Shown here piece by piece: positions 44,434-54,610 of a DNA stretch of 64,000 bases. Position numbers and translations under genes: made by a program. The notes under the pieces were generated by a model, which searched no databases, was not told the DNA's origin, and saw only the letters and a list, made by a program, of their open reading frames with translations. Source of the DNA: Schlegelella_A sp036263655 (GTDB taxonomy: Bacteria; Pseudomonadota; Gammaproteobacteria; Burkholderiales; Burkholderiaceae_C); contig DATAGP010000062.1 of NCBI GenBank assembly GCA_036263655.1, forward strand, positions 62,001-126,000. The letters run 5' to 3'. Position 1 is the first letter of the stretch. Every line of letters begins with the position of its first letter.

Positions 44434-44501
44434 CGTTGCAGCAGGCTGTCGGAAGGATTTTCGCCTGCGTGAAAAGAGGTCGCTGTGGTGTAATCCCGCG
44501 A

Positions 44502-45377
44502 ATGGCGACCCGCTTTTGGCACGCTGCGATCGTCGGCAAGTTCAACGCCGGCGGCATTCGCAAAGAGCTGGAAAAGGTCGCTGCCTTTCTCGTCGGCCAG
44601 GGGCTCGCCGTGGCGGTCGAGGAGGAGACGGCCGCCAACACCGGCATCGTCGACTATCCCCGCCTCGACGCGAATGCCCTCGGCGCGCATTGCGACATCG
44701 CCGTCGTTCTCGGCGGCGACGGAACGATGCTCGGCATCGCGCGACAGTTGGCGCGGCACGGCACGCCGCTCGTCGGCATCAACCAGGGCCGGCTCGGATT
44801 CATCACCGACATCGCGCTGGACGAGTTCGAGGGCGCCTTGTCACCCATCCTCGCCGGCGAGTTCGAGGAAGAGCAGCGGACGATGCTCGAAGGCGGCGTG
44901 CGCCGTGACGGCGACACGATCTTCGAGAGCTTCGCGCTGAACGACGTGATCGTCTCCCGCGGCGCCACGGCCGGCATGGTCGAGCTGCGCATCGCGATTG
45001 ACGGCGACTTCGTCGCGAACTTTCGCGCCGACGGCCTCATCGTCGGCTCGCCGACAGGCTCGACCGCGTACGCGCTGTCGGCGGGCGGCCCCATCCTCCA
45101 CCCGGGCATCGCCGGCTGGGTGCTCGTGCCGATCGCGCCCCACGACCTCTCGAACCGTCCCATCGTCGTGCCGGACTCCGGCGAGGTCTGCATCGAGATC
45201 GTCGCCGGGCGCGATGCGAGCGTGAACTTCGACATGCAGTCGCTGACGAGCCTGGTGCACGGCGATCGAATCAGCGTGCGCCGCTCGCCGCATCGCGTCC
45301 GCTTCCTGCACCCGCGCGGCTGGAGCTACTACGCGACCCTGCGCGGCAAGCTGCACTGGGCTGCCGGAACCGCCTGA
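44502..45377 (+). CDS. nadK: NAD kinase
   Basis: 291 residues. The GGDG catalytic motif is in VLGGDGTMLGIARQL. NQGRLGFITDI and the substrate loop SPTGSTAYALSAGGPIL are typical. It makes NADP from NAD and ATP in the cytoplasm. ATG 44502 matches the family N-terminus (FWHAAIVGKFNAGG), and the frame upstream is open but not family-like. There is no good ribosome-binding site, and a TGTAAT at 44489-44494 could be a -10 box placing the transcript start almost at the ATG. Confidence 0.96.
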   Translation: MATRFWHAAIVGKFNAGGIRKELEKVAAFLVGQGLAVAVEEETAANTGIVDYPRLDANALGAHCDIAVVLGGDGTMLGIARQLARHGTPLVGINQGRLGFITDIALDEFEGALSPILAGEFEEEQRTMLEGGVRRDGDTIFESFALNDVIVSRGATAGMVELRIAIDGDFVANFRADGLIVGSPTGSTAYALSAGGPILHPGIAGWVLVPIAPHDLSNRPIVVPDSGEVCIEIVAGRDASVNFDMQSLTSLVHGDRISVRRSPHRVRFLHPRGWSYYATLRGKLHWAAGTA

Positions 45378-45386
45378 GCGCACGTC

Positions 45387-47099
45387 ATGCTGCACCGGCT
45401 TGCCATCCGCGACTTCGTCATCGTCGATCGGCTCGAGATCGAGTTCGACGCCGGCCTCACCGTGCTCACGGGCGAGACCGGTGCCGGCAAGTCGATCCTC
45501 GTCGACGCGCTGCAGCTCGCGCTCGGCGGCCGCGGCGATGCCGGCGTGGTGCGCGAAGGTGCGTCCCGGGCCGAGATCGCGGCCGAGTTCGACACGCCGC
45601 CCGGCTTCGCTGCCTGGCTCGCCGAGTCCGGCTTCGAGACCGATGCCGGCGATGCCGGTCGCATCCTGATCCGCCGCAGCATCGACGCGCAGGGGAAGAG
45701 CCGGGCCTGGATCAACGGCGGCGGCGCGACCGTCGCGCAGCTTCGCGAAGCCGGCGAGCGCCTGCTCGACATCCACGGCCAGCACGCCTGGCAGAGCCTG
45801 ACCCGTCCGGCGTCGGTCCGTGCCATCCTCGACGCCTACGCCCGCATCGACGCCCGGCCGCTCGCCGGACGCTGGTCTGCGCTGCGCGACCGCACGCAGG
45901 CGCTCGCGGCAGCGCGCGAGCAGCAGGGCAGCCTCGAGCGCGAACGCGAGCGGCTCGCTTGGCAGATCGGCGAAGTCGAGCGGCTCGGGCCCGGCGCCGA
46001 CGAGTGGGATGAGCTCGATTCCGAGCACACGCGGCTCGCCCATGCGCAGTCGCTGATCGACGCGGCGCGTGCGGCGCTCGACGCGATCGGCGAGGCCGAC
46101 GTCGCTGCCGATGCGCTCGCCGGGCGGGCCATCGATGCGCTCGAGGGCGTCACCGAATTCGATGCCCGTCTGGAAGGCCCCTTGGAGTCGCTGCGCGGCG
46201 CGCAGGCGCAGTTGCAGGATGCTGCGCACACCCTGGCCAGCTACCTCGACCGCGCCGAGCTCGATCCCGAGCGCCTGCGTGCACTCGACGAGCGCCTGTC
46301 GGCCTGGATCGGCCTGGCCCGCCGGCATCGCCGCCTGCCGGCCGAGCTGCCCGCGCTGCTTGCGCAGTGGAAGGGCGAACTGAAGGCGCTCGACGCGGCA
46401 GCCGACCTCGACGCACTGCAGGCCGCGAGCGAGCAGGCCCGCGCCGCCTACGACGCCGAAGCGCGACGCGTGTCGGCAGCGCGTCGCGTGGCGGCACCGA
46501 AGCTGGCCGCGGCCGTGACGCGCTCGATGCAGCAGCTCGGGATGGCGGGCGGCCGCTTCGAGGTCGCGCTGGCCGGCACCGAGGGGCCGCAATCGTTCGG
46601 CCTCGAGTCGGCGGAATTCCTGGTCGCTGGCCACGCCGGCAGCACGCCTCGGCCGCTCGGCAAGGTCGCCTCCGGCGGCGAGCTGTCGCGCATCGCCCTG
46701 TCGGTGGCGGTCGTCACCGCCGAGCTCGATGCGGGCGAGGAGACGCCGTCGACGCTCATCTTCGACGAAGTCGATGCCGGCATCGGCGGCGCCGTGGCCG
46801 AGACGGTCGGGCGACTGATGAAGCAGCTCGGGCGCGGTCGGCAGGTGCTCGCGGTCACGCACCTGCCGCAGGTCGCCGCCTGCGCCGATCGCCACTTCGT
46901 CGTCGCCAAGGACGCGTCCGGCGGGCAGGCCCGGAGCACCGTCGCGACGGTCGCCGGCGAGTCGCGCGTCGCCGAGATCGCGCGCATGCTCGGCGGCGAG
47001 AAGCTCTCGTCGACCAGCCTCGCGCACGCCCAGGAAATGCTCAAGTCGAGCGCCGAGGAACGCCCGGCACGCGCCGCACCGCGAAGGGCCGCGCGATGA
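45387..47099 (+). CDS. recN: DNA repair protein RecN
   Basis: 570 residues, an SMC-like ATPase for double-strand-break repair. Walker A is TGETGAGKSILVDALQ, the central part is coiled-coil, the signature is VASGGELSRIALSVAV, and Walker B is LIFDEVDAGIGGAVAE. It starts nine bases after nadK and overlaps rapZ by ATGA. The nadK-recN pairing is common in proteobacteria. Confidence 0.97.
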   Translation: MLHRLAIRDFVIVDRLEIEFDAGLTVLTGETGAGKSILVDALQLALGGRGDAGVVREGASRAEIAAEFDTPPGFAAWLAESGFETDAGDAGRILIRRSIDAQGKSRAWINGGGATVAQLREAGERLLDIHGQHAWQSLTRPASVRAILDAYARIDARPLAGRWSALRDRTQALAAAREQQGSLERERERLAWQIGEVERLGPGADEWDELDSEHTRLAHAQSLIDAARAALDAIGEADVAADALAGRAIDALEGVTEFDARLEGPLESLRGAQAQLQDAAHTLASYLDRAELDPERLRALDERLSAWIGLARRHRRLPAELPALLAQWKGELKALDAAADLDALQAASEQARAAYDAEARRVSAARRVAAPKLAAAVTRSMQQLGMAGGRFEVALAGTEGPQSFGLESAEFLVAGHAGSTPRPLGKVASGGELSRIALSVAVVTAELDAGEETPSTLIFDEVDAGIGGAVAETVGRLMKQLGRGRQVLAVTHLPQVAACADRHFVVAKDASGGQARSTVATVAGESRVAEIARMLGGEKLSSTSLAHAQEMLKSSAEERPARAAPRRAAR

Positions 47100-47989
47100 G
47101 CGATCCCGAAGGGACCGGCGCCTCCCTCGTGCACGGCACGCGTCTGCGCGAGATCGTCCTGGTCACCGGCATCTCCGGCTCCGGCAAATCGGTGGCTCTG
47201 CACGCCCTCGAGGACGCCGGCTTCTTCTGCGTCGACAACCTGCCCCCGGAGCTGCTGCGCGACTTCATCCGGCTCGAGCAGGAGCGGCAGGACCGCCGCA
47301 TCGCCGTTGCCGTCGACGTGCGCAGCGCCGGCTCGCTGCCGCACCTGCTGCCGATGCTGATCCAGCTGCAGGCCGAGGGCCTGTCGATCCACGCCGTCTT
47401 CCTCGATGCGACCACGCCGGCTCTCGTGCGCCGCTTCTCCGAGACGCGACGGGCACATCCGCTCGCCGACCGTGGCGTCCTCGTCGACGCCATCGAGCTC
47501 GAGCGCGAGCTGCTGGCCGAACTGCGCGAGGTCTCGACGGTGATCGACACCAGCCTGCTCCGCCCCACGCAGCTGCGGGCCTGGATGCGTGACCTGGTGG
47601 GGGCGACGGACAGCCGCCTCACGCTGGTGTTCGAGAGCTTCGCGTTCCGCAACGGCGTGCCGCTCGACGCCGACTACGTGTTCGACGTCCGCGTGCTGCC
47701 GAACCCGCACTACGTCCGCGAGCTGCGGCCTCTCACCGGCCGCGACCCGAGCGTGGCCGCGTACCTCCAAGCCCAGCCCGAGGCGCGCGAGATGGTGGAT
47801 CAGATCGAGGCCTTCCTGCGCCGGTGGCTGCCGGCCTTCGAAGCGGACCAGCGCAGCTACCTGACCGTCGCGATCGGCTGCACCGGCGGGCAGCATCGCT
47901 CGGTGTGGCTCACCGAACTGCTGGCCCAGCGCTTCGCCGCGAGCACCGCCACCGTCATCCGCCACCGCGAGCTCGACCTCGCCCCATGA
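47096..47989 (+). CDS. rapZ: RNase adapter protein RapZ (YvcJ family)
   Basis: 297 residues. Walker A is TGISGSGKSVALHALEDAG with CVDNLPPELL following; the C-terminal RNA-binding domain ends IGCTGGQHRSVWLTELLA. In enterobacteria RapZ directs RNase E to GlmZ and thus controls glucosamine-6-phosphate synthase. Here it sits apart from ptsN/ptsO and hprK. It is coupled to recN and to the next gene by ATGA overlaps. Confidence 0.95.
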   Translation: MSDPEGTGASLVHGTRLREIVLVTGISGSGKSVALHALEDAGFFCVDNLPPELLRDFIRLEQERQDRRIAVAVDVRSAGSLPHLLPMLIQLQAEGLSIHAVFLDATTPALVRRFSETRRAHPLADRGVLVDAIELERELLAELREVSTVIDTSLLRPTQLRAWMRDLVGATDSRLTLVFESFAFRNGVPLDADYVFDVRVLPNPHYVRELRPLTGRDPSVAAYLQAQPEAREMVDQIEAFLRRWLPAFEADQRSYLTVAIGCTGGQHRSVWLTELLAQRFAASTATVIRHRELDLAP

Positions 47990-48603
47990 CGGCCGCGGTC
48001 CACCCCGAGCTGGCGCTGTTTCCGCTGCGGACGGTGCTCTTTCCGGGCGGACTGCTCGAGCTGAAGATCTTCGAGGCGCGCTACCTGGACCTGATGTCCA
48101 CGTGCATGCGCGAGCAGCGCCCGTTCGGCGTCGTGGCCCTCAAGAGCGGCAGCGAGGCGCAGGTGTCGACCGAGCCGGTGGCCCTGCACGAGGCGGGGAC
48201 GCTCGCCGAACTGATGGAGGTCGACAGCGCACGCGCGGGCATCCTTCTCGTCCGTGCGCGCGGCACGCGGCGCTTCCTTCTCGAGTCCGCCGAGCAGCGG
48301 CCCGGCGGCCTGTGGGTGGGCCGCGCCCGCGAGCTCCCCGAAGACGAGATCGTCCCGCCGGAGGCGGCCCACGGCGGCGCCGTCCGCGGCCTCGCGGATG
48401 CGATCGCGACGCTGGCCAAACAGGGCGCCGATCCGTTCACGAAGCCGCACCGCCTCGACAGCGCCGGCTGGGTCGCCGACCGCTGGTGCGAGATCCTGCC
48501 CTTGCCGCTCGCGACGAAGGTGCGGCTGATGGCGTTCACGGGGCCGCTCGAGCGGCTGCAGGTCGTCGATGCCTTCCTGAACAGCGGCGCGCCTGCGCAC
48601 TGA
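47986..48603 (+). CDS. Lon N-terminal (LON substrate-binding) domain protein
   Basis: 205 residues consisting of the LON/PUA-like domain alone: LALFPLRTVLFPGGLLELKI, FEARYLDLMSTCMREQRPFG, and a helical C-terminus. The ATPase and protease domains of Lon are absent. Such proteins are widespread in betaproteobacteria and their role is not established. It overlaps rapZ by ATGA and converges on mutY. Confidence 0.88.
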   Translation: MTAAVHPELALFPLRTVLFPGGLLELKIFEARYLDLMSTCMREQRPFGVVALKSGSEAQVSTEPVALHEAGTLAELMEVDSARAGILLVRARGTRRFLLESAEQRPGGLWVGRARELPEDEIVPPEAAHGGAVRGLADAIATLAKQGADPFTKPHRLDSAGWVADRWCEILPLPLATKVRLMAFTGPLERLQVVDAFLNSGAPAH

Positions 48604-48606
48604 ACG

Positions 48607-49671
48607 TCAGCCGGCGTCGCCCAGGCGCTTGCGCAGGGGGGCGGGCAGGCCGAGGGCCAGCGCTTCCGCCGGGCTGAACCAGCGGCCCTCGGGCCATGCG
48701 GCGACGATCGCAGCGAGCCGGGCGGGCGAGGTGCGCTCCGGCAATCTCCAGCGCACCGGCCGCAGCGTCCAGTCGAGATGCGTCAGCACGTGCGTGAACG
48801 GCGGCAAGCGCTCGGCCGCCCCCGGCCACTCGGCGGCGAGCTCGGCCAGGGCCTCCATGGAAGCGAGCTCAGGGAGGCTCCACAAGCCGGCCCAGACGCC
48901 TCGCTGCGGCCGCTGCACGAGCCAGATCCCGTCGCCCCGGCGCAGCTCGAGCCACACGTCGTCGCGGCGCTTGCGCAGCAGACGCTTCGACTTCACCGGA
49001 TAGCGCTCCTGCGTCCCCTCGGCAGCGGCCCGGCAGAGCTCGCGCGCCGGGCAGAGCAGGCAGAGCGGCGAGCGGGCGAGGCACACGGTGGCGCCGAGAT
49101 CCATGAGGCCCTGCGTGTAGCGATCGATGTGGTGCGCAGGGAGCAGCGCCGTCGCCGCGTCCCAGAGCGCGCGCTCCGAGCGGGCTTCGGCGAGGTCGGC
49201 ATCGAACGCCAGCAGGCGGGTCAGCACGCGCTTGACGTTGCCGTCGAGGATGGCGACGCGCTCGCCGAAGCAGAAGGCGGCGATCGCTGCCGCGGTCGAT
49301 CGACCGATCCCCGGCAGTGCGGCGAGGCCGTCGCTGGTGCCTGGGAACACGCCACCGTGCTCGCCCGCCACGACCCGGGCGCAACGGTGCAGGTTGCGCG
49401 CGCGCCCGTAGTAGCCGAGCCCGCTCCAGGCCGCGAGCACGTCGCCCTGGGCTGCATCGGCCAGCGCATGCACGTCCGGAAAGCGGGACAGGAAGCGTTC
49501 GTAGTAGCCGAGCACGGTCGCGACCTGCGTCTGCTGCAGCATGATCTCTGAGAGCCACACGCGATAGGGGTCGCGCGTGTTCTGCCACGGCAAGGCGTGG
49601 CGCCCGTGATCCTTCTGCCAGGCGATGACGCGCTCGGCGAAGGCGGCGGGCAGGACGGCCCTGCGTTTCAA
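48607..49671 (-). CDS. mutY: A/G-specific adenine DNA glycosylase
   Basis: 354 residues from TTG 49671. Catalytic Glu in WLSEIMLQQTQVATV, helix-hairpin-helix LPGIGRSTAAAIAAF with catalytic Asp in VAILDGNVKRVLTR, iron-sulfur ligands CLARSPLCLLCPARELC (C-x6-C-x2-C-x5-C), and a C-terminal MutT-like domain. It removes adenine opposite 8-oxoguanine and works with MutM, encoded nearby. ATG 49737 is an alternative start, but it would add 22 unconserved residues and overlap the upstream dynamin gene by 41 bases. Confidence 0.93.
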   Translation of the reverse strand: MKRRAVLPAAFAERVIAWQKDHGRHALPWQNTRDPYRVWLSEIMLQQTQVATVLGYYERFLSRFPDVHALADAAQGDVLAAWSGLGYYGRARNLHRCARVVAGEHGGVFPGTSDGLAALPGIGRSTAAAIAAFCFGERVAILDGNVKRVLTRLLAFDADLAEARSERALWDAATALLPAHHIDRYTQGLMDLGATVCLARSPLCLLCPARELCRAAAEGTQERYPVKSKRLLRKRRDDVWLELRRGDGIWLVQRPQRGVWAGLWSLPELASMEALAELAAEWPGAAERLPPFTHVLTHLDWTLRPVRWRLPERTSPARLAAIVAAWPEGRWFSPAEALALGLPAPLRKRLGDAG

Positions 49672-49696
49672 CGGCGGCTGCCCACCGACTGCGACC

Positions 49697-51733
49697 TCAC
49701 GCCCGGCGCTGCATCTCCGCTTCGACTGGCACGGCATCCTCGAACAGCGGCAGATCCACCTTCACCATCGAGGCGTCGGTGGCCATCGGCGCGGCGAAGG
49801 CGTGCTCGCGCAAGGCCTCCGTCAGCTGGGCCACGCGCGCGTGGAACTGCTGCAGGCGCTCGTCCTGCGTGTCGATCTCGCCGATGCGCGACTCGAGCTC
49901 GCCGGCCGCCGTCTGGATCTTCTCGAGCGTCTCGCGGCGCCGCTTGAAGCCCTTGCGCCGCTCGCGCAGCTGCGCGTCGACCTGGGCGGACACGGCCTTG
50001 TTCCAGAGCTCGAGCTCGCTGCTCGCGTTCTCGAAGACCACGCGCAGCTTGGACACCAGCATGCGGCGGAACTGCTCCATGAACTTCGGCTGCGCCAGGC
50101 GCAGTGCCAGCGTCAGGCCGAGGTACTGGACGTAATTGCTCTCGATCAGCTGCAGCTCGCTCGTGAAGCGGTCGAAGTCGAGCGGCTTGCCGAGCGACAG
50201 GCTGAAGCCGAACTCGGCGTTGAGCCGGGTGAAGGACGCACCGAGCATTTCTCGGATCTCGCCGTTGCGCCGCTGCGCCGACGCGAGCAGTGCTCGCAGG
50301 CGGTCGCAAAGCGCGAGGAAGGCCTTCTTCGCACCGAGGTTGAGAATCGAGGAGCCCATGGAGGACTGCATCACCGCCACCTCGTCGCGCAGGCGGTCCG
50401 ACGAGAGCTCGACGAGCATGTCCTTCAGCATGCGGGCGTGCACCGAGCGCATCGCCTGCAGCAGCGTCGTGCACTGCTCGAACTCGGCGGTCTCGGCATC
50501 GACCCGCTTCAGCATCAGCCGGACCTTGGCGTTGTTCTTGCCGCGCAGGCCGCGCAGCTCCAGGGTCTGCTCGGCAAGCTGGCGCCGCGCGTCGCCGATG
50601 TGGCGATTGACGTAGCTCTCGATCTGCAGCGCGCCCTCCTGCACCACCTGCTCGAGCACGTGCCGACGCTGCGGCAGCAGCTGCGCGCCGAGGGCGGCCT
50701 CGAGGGCCGGCAACCGGCTTTCGTTGAGGGACACGGCGTCGCCGCTCACGCGCGCGGCGAGCGCCTGCCGCGCCGAGAGCGGAAAGACGCGGTCGGGCGT
50801 GAGGCCCAGTGTGCGCGCCGTGTCGCGCTGCTGCAGCGCGATCTGCGCCTCGACCTCTTCCACTGTGGCGAGAGGGTCGGCAAGCGCATCGATCTTGTTC
50901 AGCACGACGAAGCGCGTCGGCGCGTGCGCACCGAGGTGGTCGCGCCAGATCGCCATGTCGGATTTGGTGACGCCGCTGTCGGCGCCGAGGATGAACACCG
51001 TCGCGTGCGCCGTCGGCAGCAGGCTGAGCGTCAGCTCCGGCTCGGCGCCGATGGCGTTCAGGCCCGGCGTGTCGAGCACGACCAGGCCCTGTTTCAGGAG
51101 CGGATGCGGATAGTTGATGAGGGCGTGTCGCCACGCCGGCACCTCGACCTTGCCCGACTCGTCGCGCGGCGGGTTGTCCTCGGGCGTCGCGTCGTCCCAG
51201 AAGCCGAGGTCGCGGGCCCGGTCCTGCGTCACCCACTCGGTGCGCGTCACCTCGAGCAACGATTGCGCGAGCTGGTCGGCATCGTTGACCTCGAGAGCGA
51301 GACGCCGCCAGGCGCGCGGCTGCGTCCGCATCTCGGCGAGCGAGAGGCCCTCGAGACGCGTCTCGATCGGCAGCAGCAGGAGCGAGGCGGGCTCGTCGCC
51401 GCGCCAGCCGAGCTCGACCGGGCACATCGTCGTCCGGCCGGGCGTGGCCGGCAGGATGCGCCGGCCCGTGTCGGCGAAGAAGATGGCGTTGATCAGCTCC
51501 GACTTGCCGCGCGAGAACTCGGCGACGAAGGCGACCACCAGCTTCTCGTTGCCGAGCCGCTCGCGCAAGGCGGCGAGCTGGTCGGCGGCGGCGCCATGGG
51601 CCAGGTCGTGCTCGGCGAGGAATCGGGCGAGGTCCTCGAGACGCTCGCTGAGGGCGGCGCGCCAGCCGCCGAGGGCGTCCAGACTGGTGGCGAACGAGGG
51701 TGTCATCGAGCGGGCGCGCAGCGTTCGAATCAT
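49697..51733 (-). CDS. Dynamin-family GTPase
   Basis: 678 residues from ATG 51733. G1 is VAEFSRGKSELINAIFF, G3 is LDTPGLNAIGAE, G4 is VVLNKIDALADP. The C-terminal half is long helical coiled-coil (AELESRIGEIDTQDERLQQF), as expected for a bacterial dynamin-like protein that remodels membranes. It is located between the two base-excision repair genes mutM and mutY, an order I recall from other betaproteobacteria. Confidence 0.9.
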   Translation of the reverse strand: MIRTLRARSMTPSFATSLDALGGWRAALSERLEDLARFLAEHDLAHGAAADQLAALRERLGNEKLVVAFVAEFSRGKSELINAIFFADTGRRILPATPGRTTMCPVELGWRGDEPASLLLLPIETRLEGLSLAEMRTQPRAWRRLALEVNDADQLAQSLLEVTRTEWVTQDRARDLGFWDDATPEDNPPRDESGKVEVPAWRHALINYPHPLLKQGLVVLDTPGLNAIGAEPELTLSLLPTAHATVFILGADSGVTKSDMAIWRDHLGAHAPTRFVVLNKIDALADPLATVEEVEAQIALQQRDTARTLGLTPDRVFPLSARQALAARVSGDAVSLNESRLPALEAALGAQLLPQRRHVLEQVVQEGALQIESYVNRHIGDARRQLAEQTLELRGLRGKNNAKVRLMLKRVDAETAEFEQCTTLLQAMRSVHARMLKDMLVELSSDRLRDEVAVMQSSMGSSILNLGAKKAFLALCDRLRALLASAQRRNGEIREMLGASFTRLNAEFGFSLSLGKPLDFDRFTSELQLIESNYVQYLGLTLALRLAQPKFMEQFRRMLVSKLRVVFENASSELELWNKAVSAQVDAQLRERRKGFKRRRETLEKIQTAAGELESRIGEIDTQDERLQQFHARVAQLTEALREHAFAAPMATDASMVKVDLPLFEDAVPVEAEMQRRA

Positions 51734-51829
51734 GGTATCCCACGGCTTGAGGGCGGAGTGGTATCGAAACGCTTCCGCTCGCGCCCGGGCGCGGCGGTTT
51801 CGCACACCGGCGTCGCCTGGACGCCGCAG

Positions 51830-52645
51830 TCAGCGCTTCTGGCAGCCGGCACAGAAGAACGTCGCGCGGCCGCCCTGGACGATGCGGCGGATCGTCCCTC
51901 CGCAGCGTGCGCACGCCGCGCCCGCCCGGCCGTACACCCGCGCCTGGGCCTGGAACGCACCGGCGGCACCGTGCGAGTCGCGGAAGTTGCGCAGGGTCGA
52001 GCCGCCGAGCTGGACGGCGCGGGCCAGCGTCGTGCGGATGGCGACGGCCAGCCGCTCGGCACGCGGCCGACTGATGCGATCGCTGCGGACGCGCGGGTCG
52101 ATGCCGGCCTCGAACAGCGCCTCGCATGCATAGATGTTGCCGGCGCCGACCACGATGTCGCCGCCGAGGAGCGCCGTCTTCACCGCGACCCGCCGGCGCT
52201 TCAGCGCGGCATGCAGATGGGCGCCGTCGAAGCGGGCGTCGAAGGGCTCGAGGCCGAGCCGGCCGAGCAGCTTCGCGGCGACCCCGGAGTCGGCCGACGG
52301 CGACCACACGACGGCGCCGAACCGGCGGGGGTCGGTCAGCCGCAGCGTCCCGTTGGCGGTGACGAGGTCGAAATGATCGTGGGGACCGGGCGCGTCGGTC
52401 GTGGCGCTGAAGGCGAGCGAGCCGGACATGCCCAGGTGCATGAGCAGGCCGCCGCGATCGAGTTCCAGCCACAGGTACTTGCCGCGACGGGTGACATCGC
52501 CGACGGTCTGCGCCACGATGCTGGCGGGCTCGCAGCCGAGTCCCCAGCGCAGCGGCTTGCCGACGCGGACGGCGGTGACGCGCGCGCCGCGGATCCGATC
52601 GGAAAAGCTCTGGCGCGTGACTTCGACTTCGGGCAGCTCGGGCAT
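51830..52645 (-). CDS. mutM: Formamidopyrimidine-DNA glycosylase
   Basis: 271 residues. It begins MPELPEVEVTRQSF (catalytic Pro and Glu after Met removal), has the Lys in RRGKYLWLELD, and ends with the zinc finger CARCGGTIRRIV to FFCAGCQKR (C-x2-C and C-x2-C). It excises 8-oxoguanine. Divergent from the TPR gene. Confidence 0.97.
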   Translation of the reverse strand: MPELPEVEVTRQSFSDRIRGARVTAVRVGKPLRWGLGCEPASIVAQTVGDVTRRGKYLWLELDRGGLLMHLGMSGSLAFSATTDAPGPHDHFDLVTANGTLRLTDPRRFGAVVWSPSADSGVAAKLLGRLGLEPFDARFDGAHLHAALKRRRVAVKTALLGGDIVVGAGNIYACEALFEAGIDPRVRSDRISRPRAERLAVAIRTTLARAVQLGGSTLRNFRDSHGAAGAFQAQARVYGRAGAACARCGGTIRRIVQGGRATFFCAGCQKR

Positions 52646-52786
52646 GCGAATGGCTGGCGGCGCTCGCGAGCGTGGAATTATCACGACCCCGCCGGCACCA
52701 AACCCGACGAAGCGGTCTTCCCGCGGCCGCGTACGGCGGCGGGCGAGGAGCGTCACACTAGAATTCTTTCCCCCGAGGATCTTTCG

Positions 52787-54610
52787 ATGCCGGCGTTTCG
52801 CAATCCTTCCGAGCCGCGACAGGTGGCCGCCCTCGTGCTGGCACTCGCCGGCGTGGGCTTCGCGCCGTCCTGCCTCGCCGCCGAGGCGCCGGCTGCCGCG
52901 GCATCGGCTCCGGGTGTCCGCAACTCGAGCCTCGACGCACGCCTCTTCTACCAGCTGCTGCTTGGCGAAATCGAGCTGCGTCAGGGCCAGGCCGGCAACG
53001 CCTACCAGCTCATGCTCGACGCAGCCCGGCGCACGCGCGACGAGGCGCTGTTCCGGCGTGCGACGGACATCGCCCTGACTGCCCGCGCCGGCGAACAGGC
53101 CCTGGCCGCCGCGACCGCCTGGCGCGAGGCGTTGCCCGAGTCGCAGGACGCGATGCGCTACCAGGTGCAGCTGCTGCTGGCCCTGAACCGCGTCGCGGAC
53201 ACGGAGGAGCCGCTGTCGGCCCTGCTGCGCGTCACGCCCCGGCCCGCACTGCCGGGGATGATCGAGACGATGCCGCGCTTCCTGGCACGCTCGGCCGACC
53301 GCAGCGCGGTGGCGACGTTGAGCGAGCGGGTGCTTCGGCCTTACACCGAAGCTCCCGAGACGAAGGCGTCGGCGCTGACCGCCATCGCCCGTGGCTGGCT
53401 GACCGCCGGTGACACGAACAAGGCGCTGGAGCTGGCACGCGCCGCCGGTGCGGCCGACCCCGCCGCCGAGGCGCCTGCCTTCCTGGCCCTCGACATGCTG
53501 CCGGCGACGCCCGCGGCCGAGGAGATCGTGACCGCGCACCTGGCGAGCAAGCCGGCCAGTCCGAACGTCCGCCTGCTCTACGTGCGCACGCTGGCGGCAT
53601 CGCAGCGCCTCGTCGACGCCTCCGCGCAGCTCGCCATCTTGACCCAGAGCGCTCCGGAGCTCGCCCCGCCCTGGCTGACGCTCGGCGCCCTCGAGCTCGA
53701 GCTTCGCCGCCCGAAGGAAGCCACGGCCGCGCTGCAGAACTACGTCCGCCTGGTGCAGGGCGGCGCACCCGTGACCCTTGGTGCGGCCGGACCGCAGGGC
53801 TCGTCCGGCGACGACGACGAGGACACGCCCTCGAGCGCCAGCGCCGCCCTCACGCAAGCCTGGCTGCTGCTCGCCCAGGCAGCCGAGCAGCAGCAGGATT
53901 TCGTTGCCGCCGAGGGCTGGCTCGCGCGCATCGACAACCCGCGTCGGGCGCTCGAGGTGCAGGCGCGCCGCGCCTCGCTGCTGGCGCGGCAAGGCAAGGT
54001 GAGCGAGGCGCGCGAGCTGATCCGCCGCGTCCCGGAGCAGTCGCCGGGCGATGCACGCGCGAAGCTCCTGGCCGAGACCGAGATCCTGCGCGAGCGGAAG
54101 ATGTGGACGGACGCGAGCCAGGTGCTCGCCCAGGCCAGCCGCACCTTCCCGAACGACACCGACCTGCTCTACGAAGAGGCGATGCTGCACGAGAAGCTCG
54201 ACCGCATCGACGAGATGGAGCGACTGCTGCGCCGAGTCATCGAGCTGAAGCCCGATCACCCGCATGCCTACAACGCCCTCGGCTACTCGCTTGCCGATCG
54301 CAAGCTCCGCCTGCCCGAGGCGCGTGCCCTGATCCAGAAGGCGCTCGAGCTGAGCCCGGGCGAGCCGTCGATCACCGACAGCCTCGGCTGGGTCGAGTAC
54401 CGGCTGGGCAACCACGAAGAGGCCATTCGGCTGCTGCGAAAGGCCTACCAGGCACGTCCCGACCCCGAGATCGCGGCCCATCTCGGCGAGGTCCTGTGGG
54501 CCTCCGGTCAGCGCGACGAGGCCCGCAAGGTCTGGCGCGAGGGCCGCCTGCGCGACGCGCAGAACGACGTCCTGCGCGAGACCCTGGCGCGGCTCCGCGT
54601 CGACCTGTGA
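52787..54610 (+). CDS. Exported tetratricopeptide-repeat protein of the lolB-ispE operon
   Basis: 607 residues. An N-terminal signal sequence (VAALVLALAGVGFAPSCLAA) may be a lipoprotein-type or ordinary signal. Many TPR helices follow, with the best repeats at the C-terminus (MERLLRRVIELKPDHPHAYN; ALIQKALELSPGEPSITDSL). An acidic Gly/Ser/Asp linker (SSGDDDEDTPSSAS) splits the protein. It is conserved next to lolB in betaproteobacteria, suggesting an envelope role. The stop overlaps lolB (GTGA). Confidence 0.88.
   Translation: MPAFRNPSEPRQVAALVLALAGVGFAPSCLAAEAPAAAASAPGVRNSSLDARLFYQLLLGEIELRQGQAGNAYQLMLDAARRTRDEALFRRATDIALTARAGEQALAAATAWREALPESQDAMRYQVQLLLALNRVADTEEPLSALLRVTPRPALPGMIETMPRFLARSADRSAVATLSERVLRPYTEAPETKASALTAIARGWLTAGDTNKALELARAAGAADPAAEAPAFLALDMLPATPAAEEIVTAHLASKPASPNVRLLYVRTLAASQRLVDASAQLAILTQSAPELAPPWLTLGALELELRRPKEATAALQNYVRLVQGGAPVTLGAAGPQGSSGDDDEDTPSSASAALTQAWLLLAQAAEQQQDFVAAEGWLARIDNPRRALEVQARRASLLARQGKVSEARELIRRVPEQSPGDARAKLLAETEILRERKMWTDASQVLAQASRTFPNDTDLLYEEAMLHEKLDRIDEMERLLRRVIELKPDHPHAYNALGYSLADRKLRLPEARALIQKALELSPGEPSITDSLGWVEYRLGNHEEAIRLLRKAYQARPDPEIAAHLGEVLWASGQRDEARKVWREGRLRDAQNDVLRETLARLRVDL

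Noticed and set aside
44434..44501. Possible CIRCE operator upstream of hrcA
   Set aside because: The TTAGCACTC/GAGTGCTAA inverted repeat is not present in the gap.
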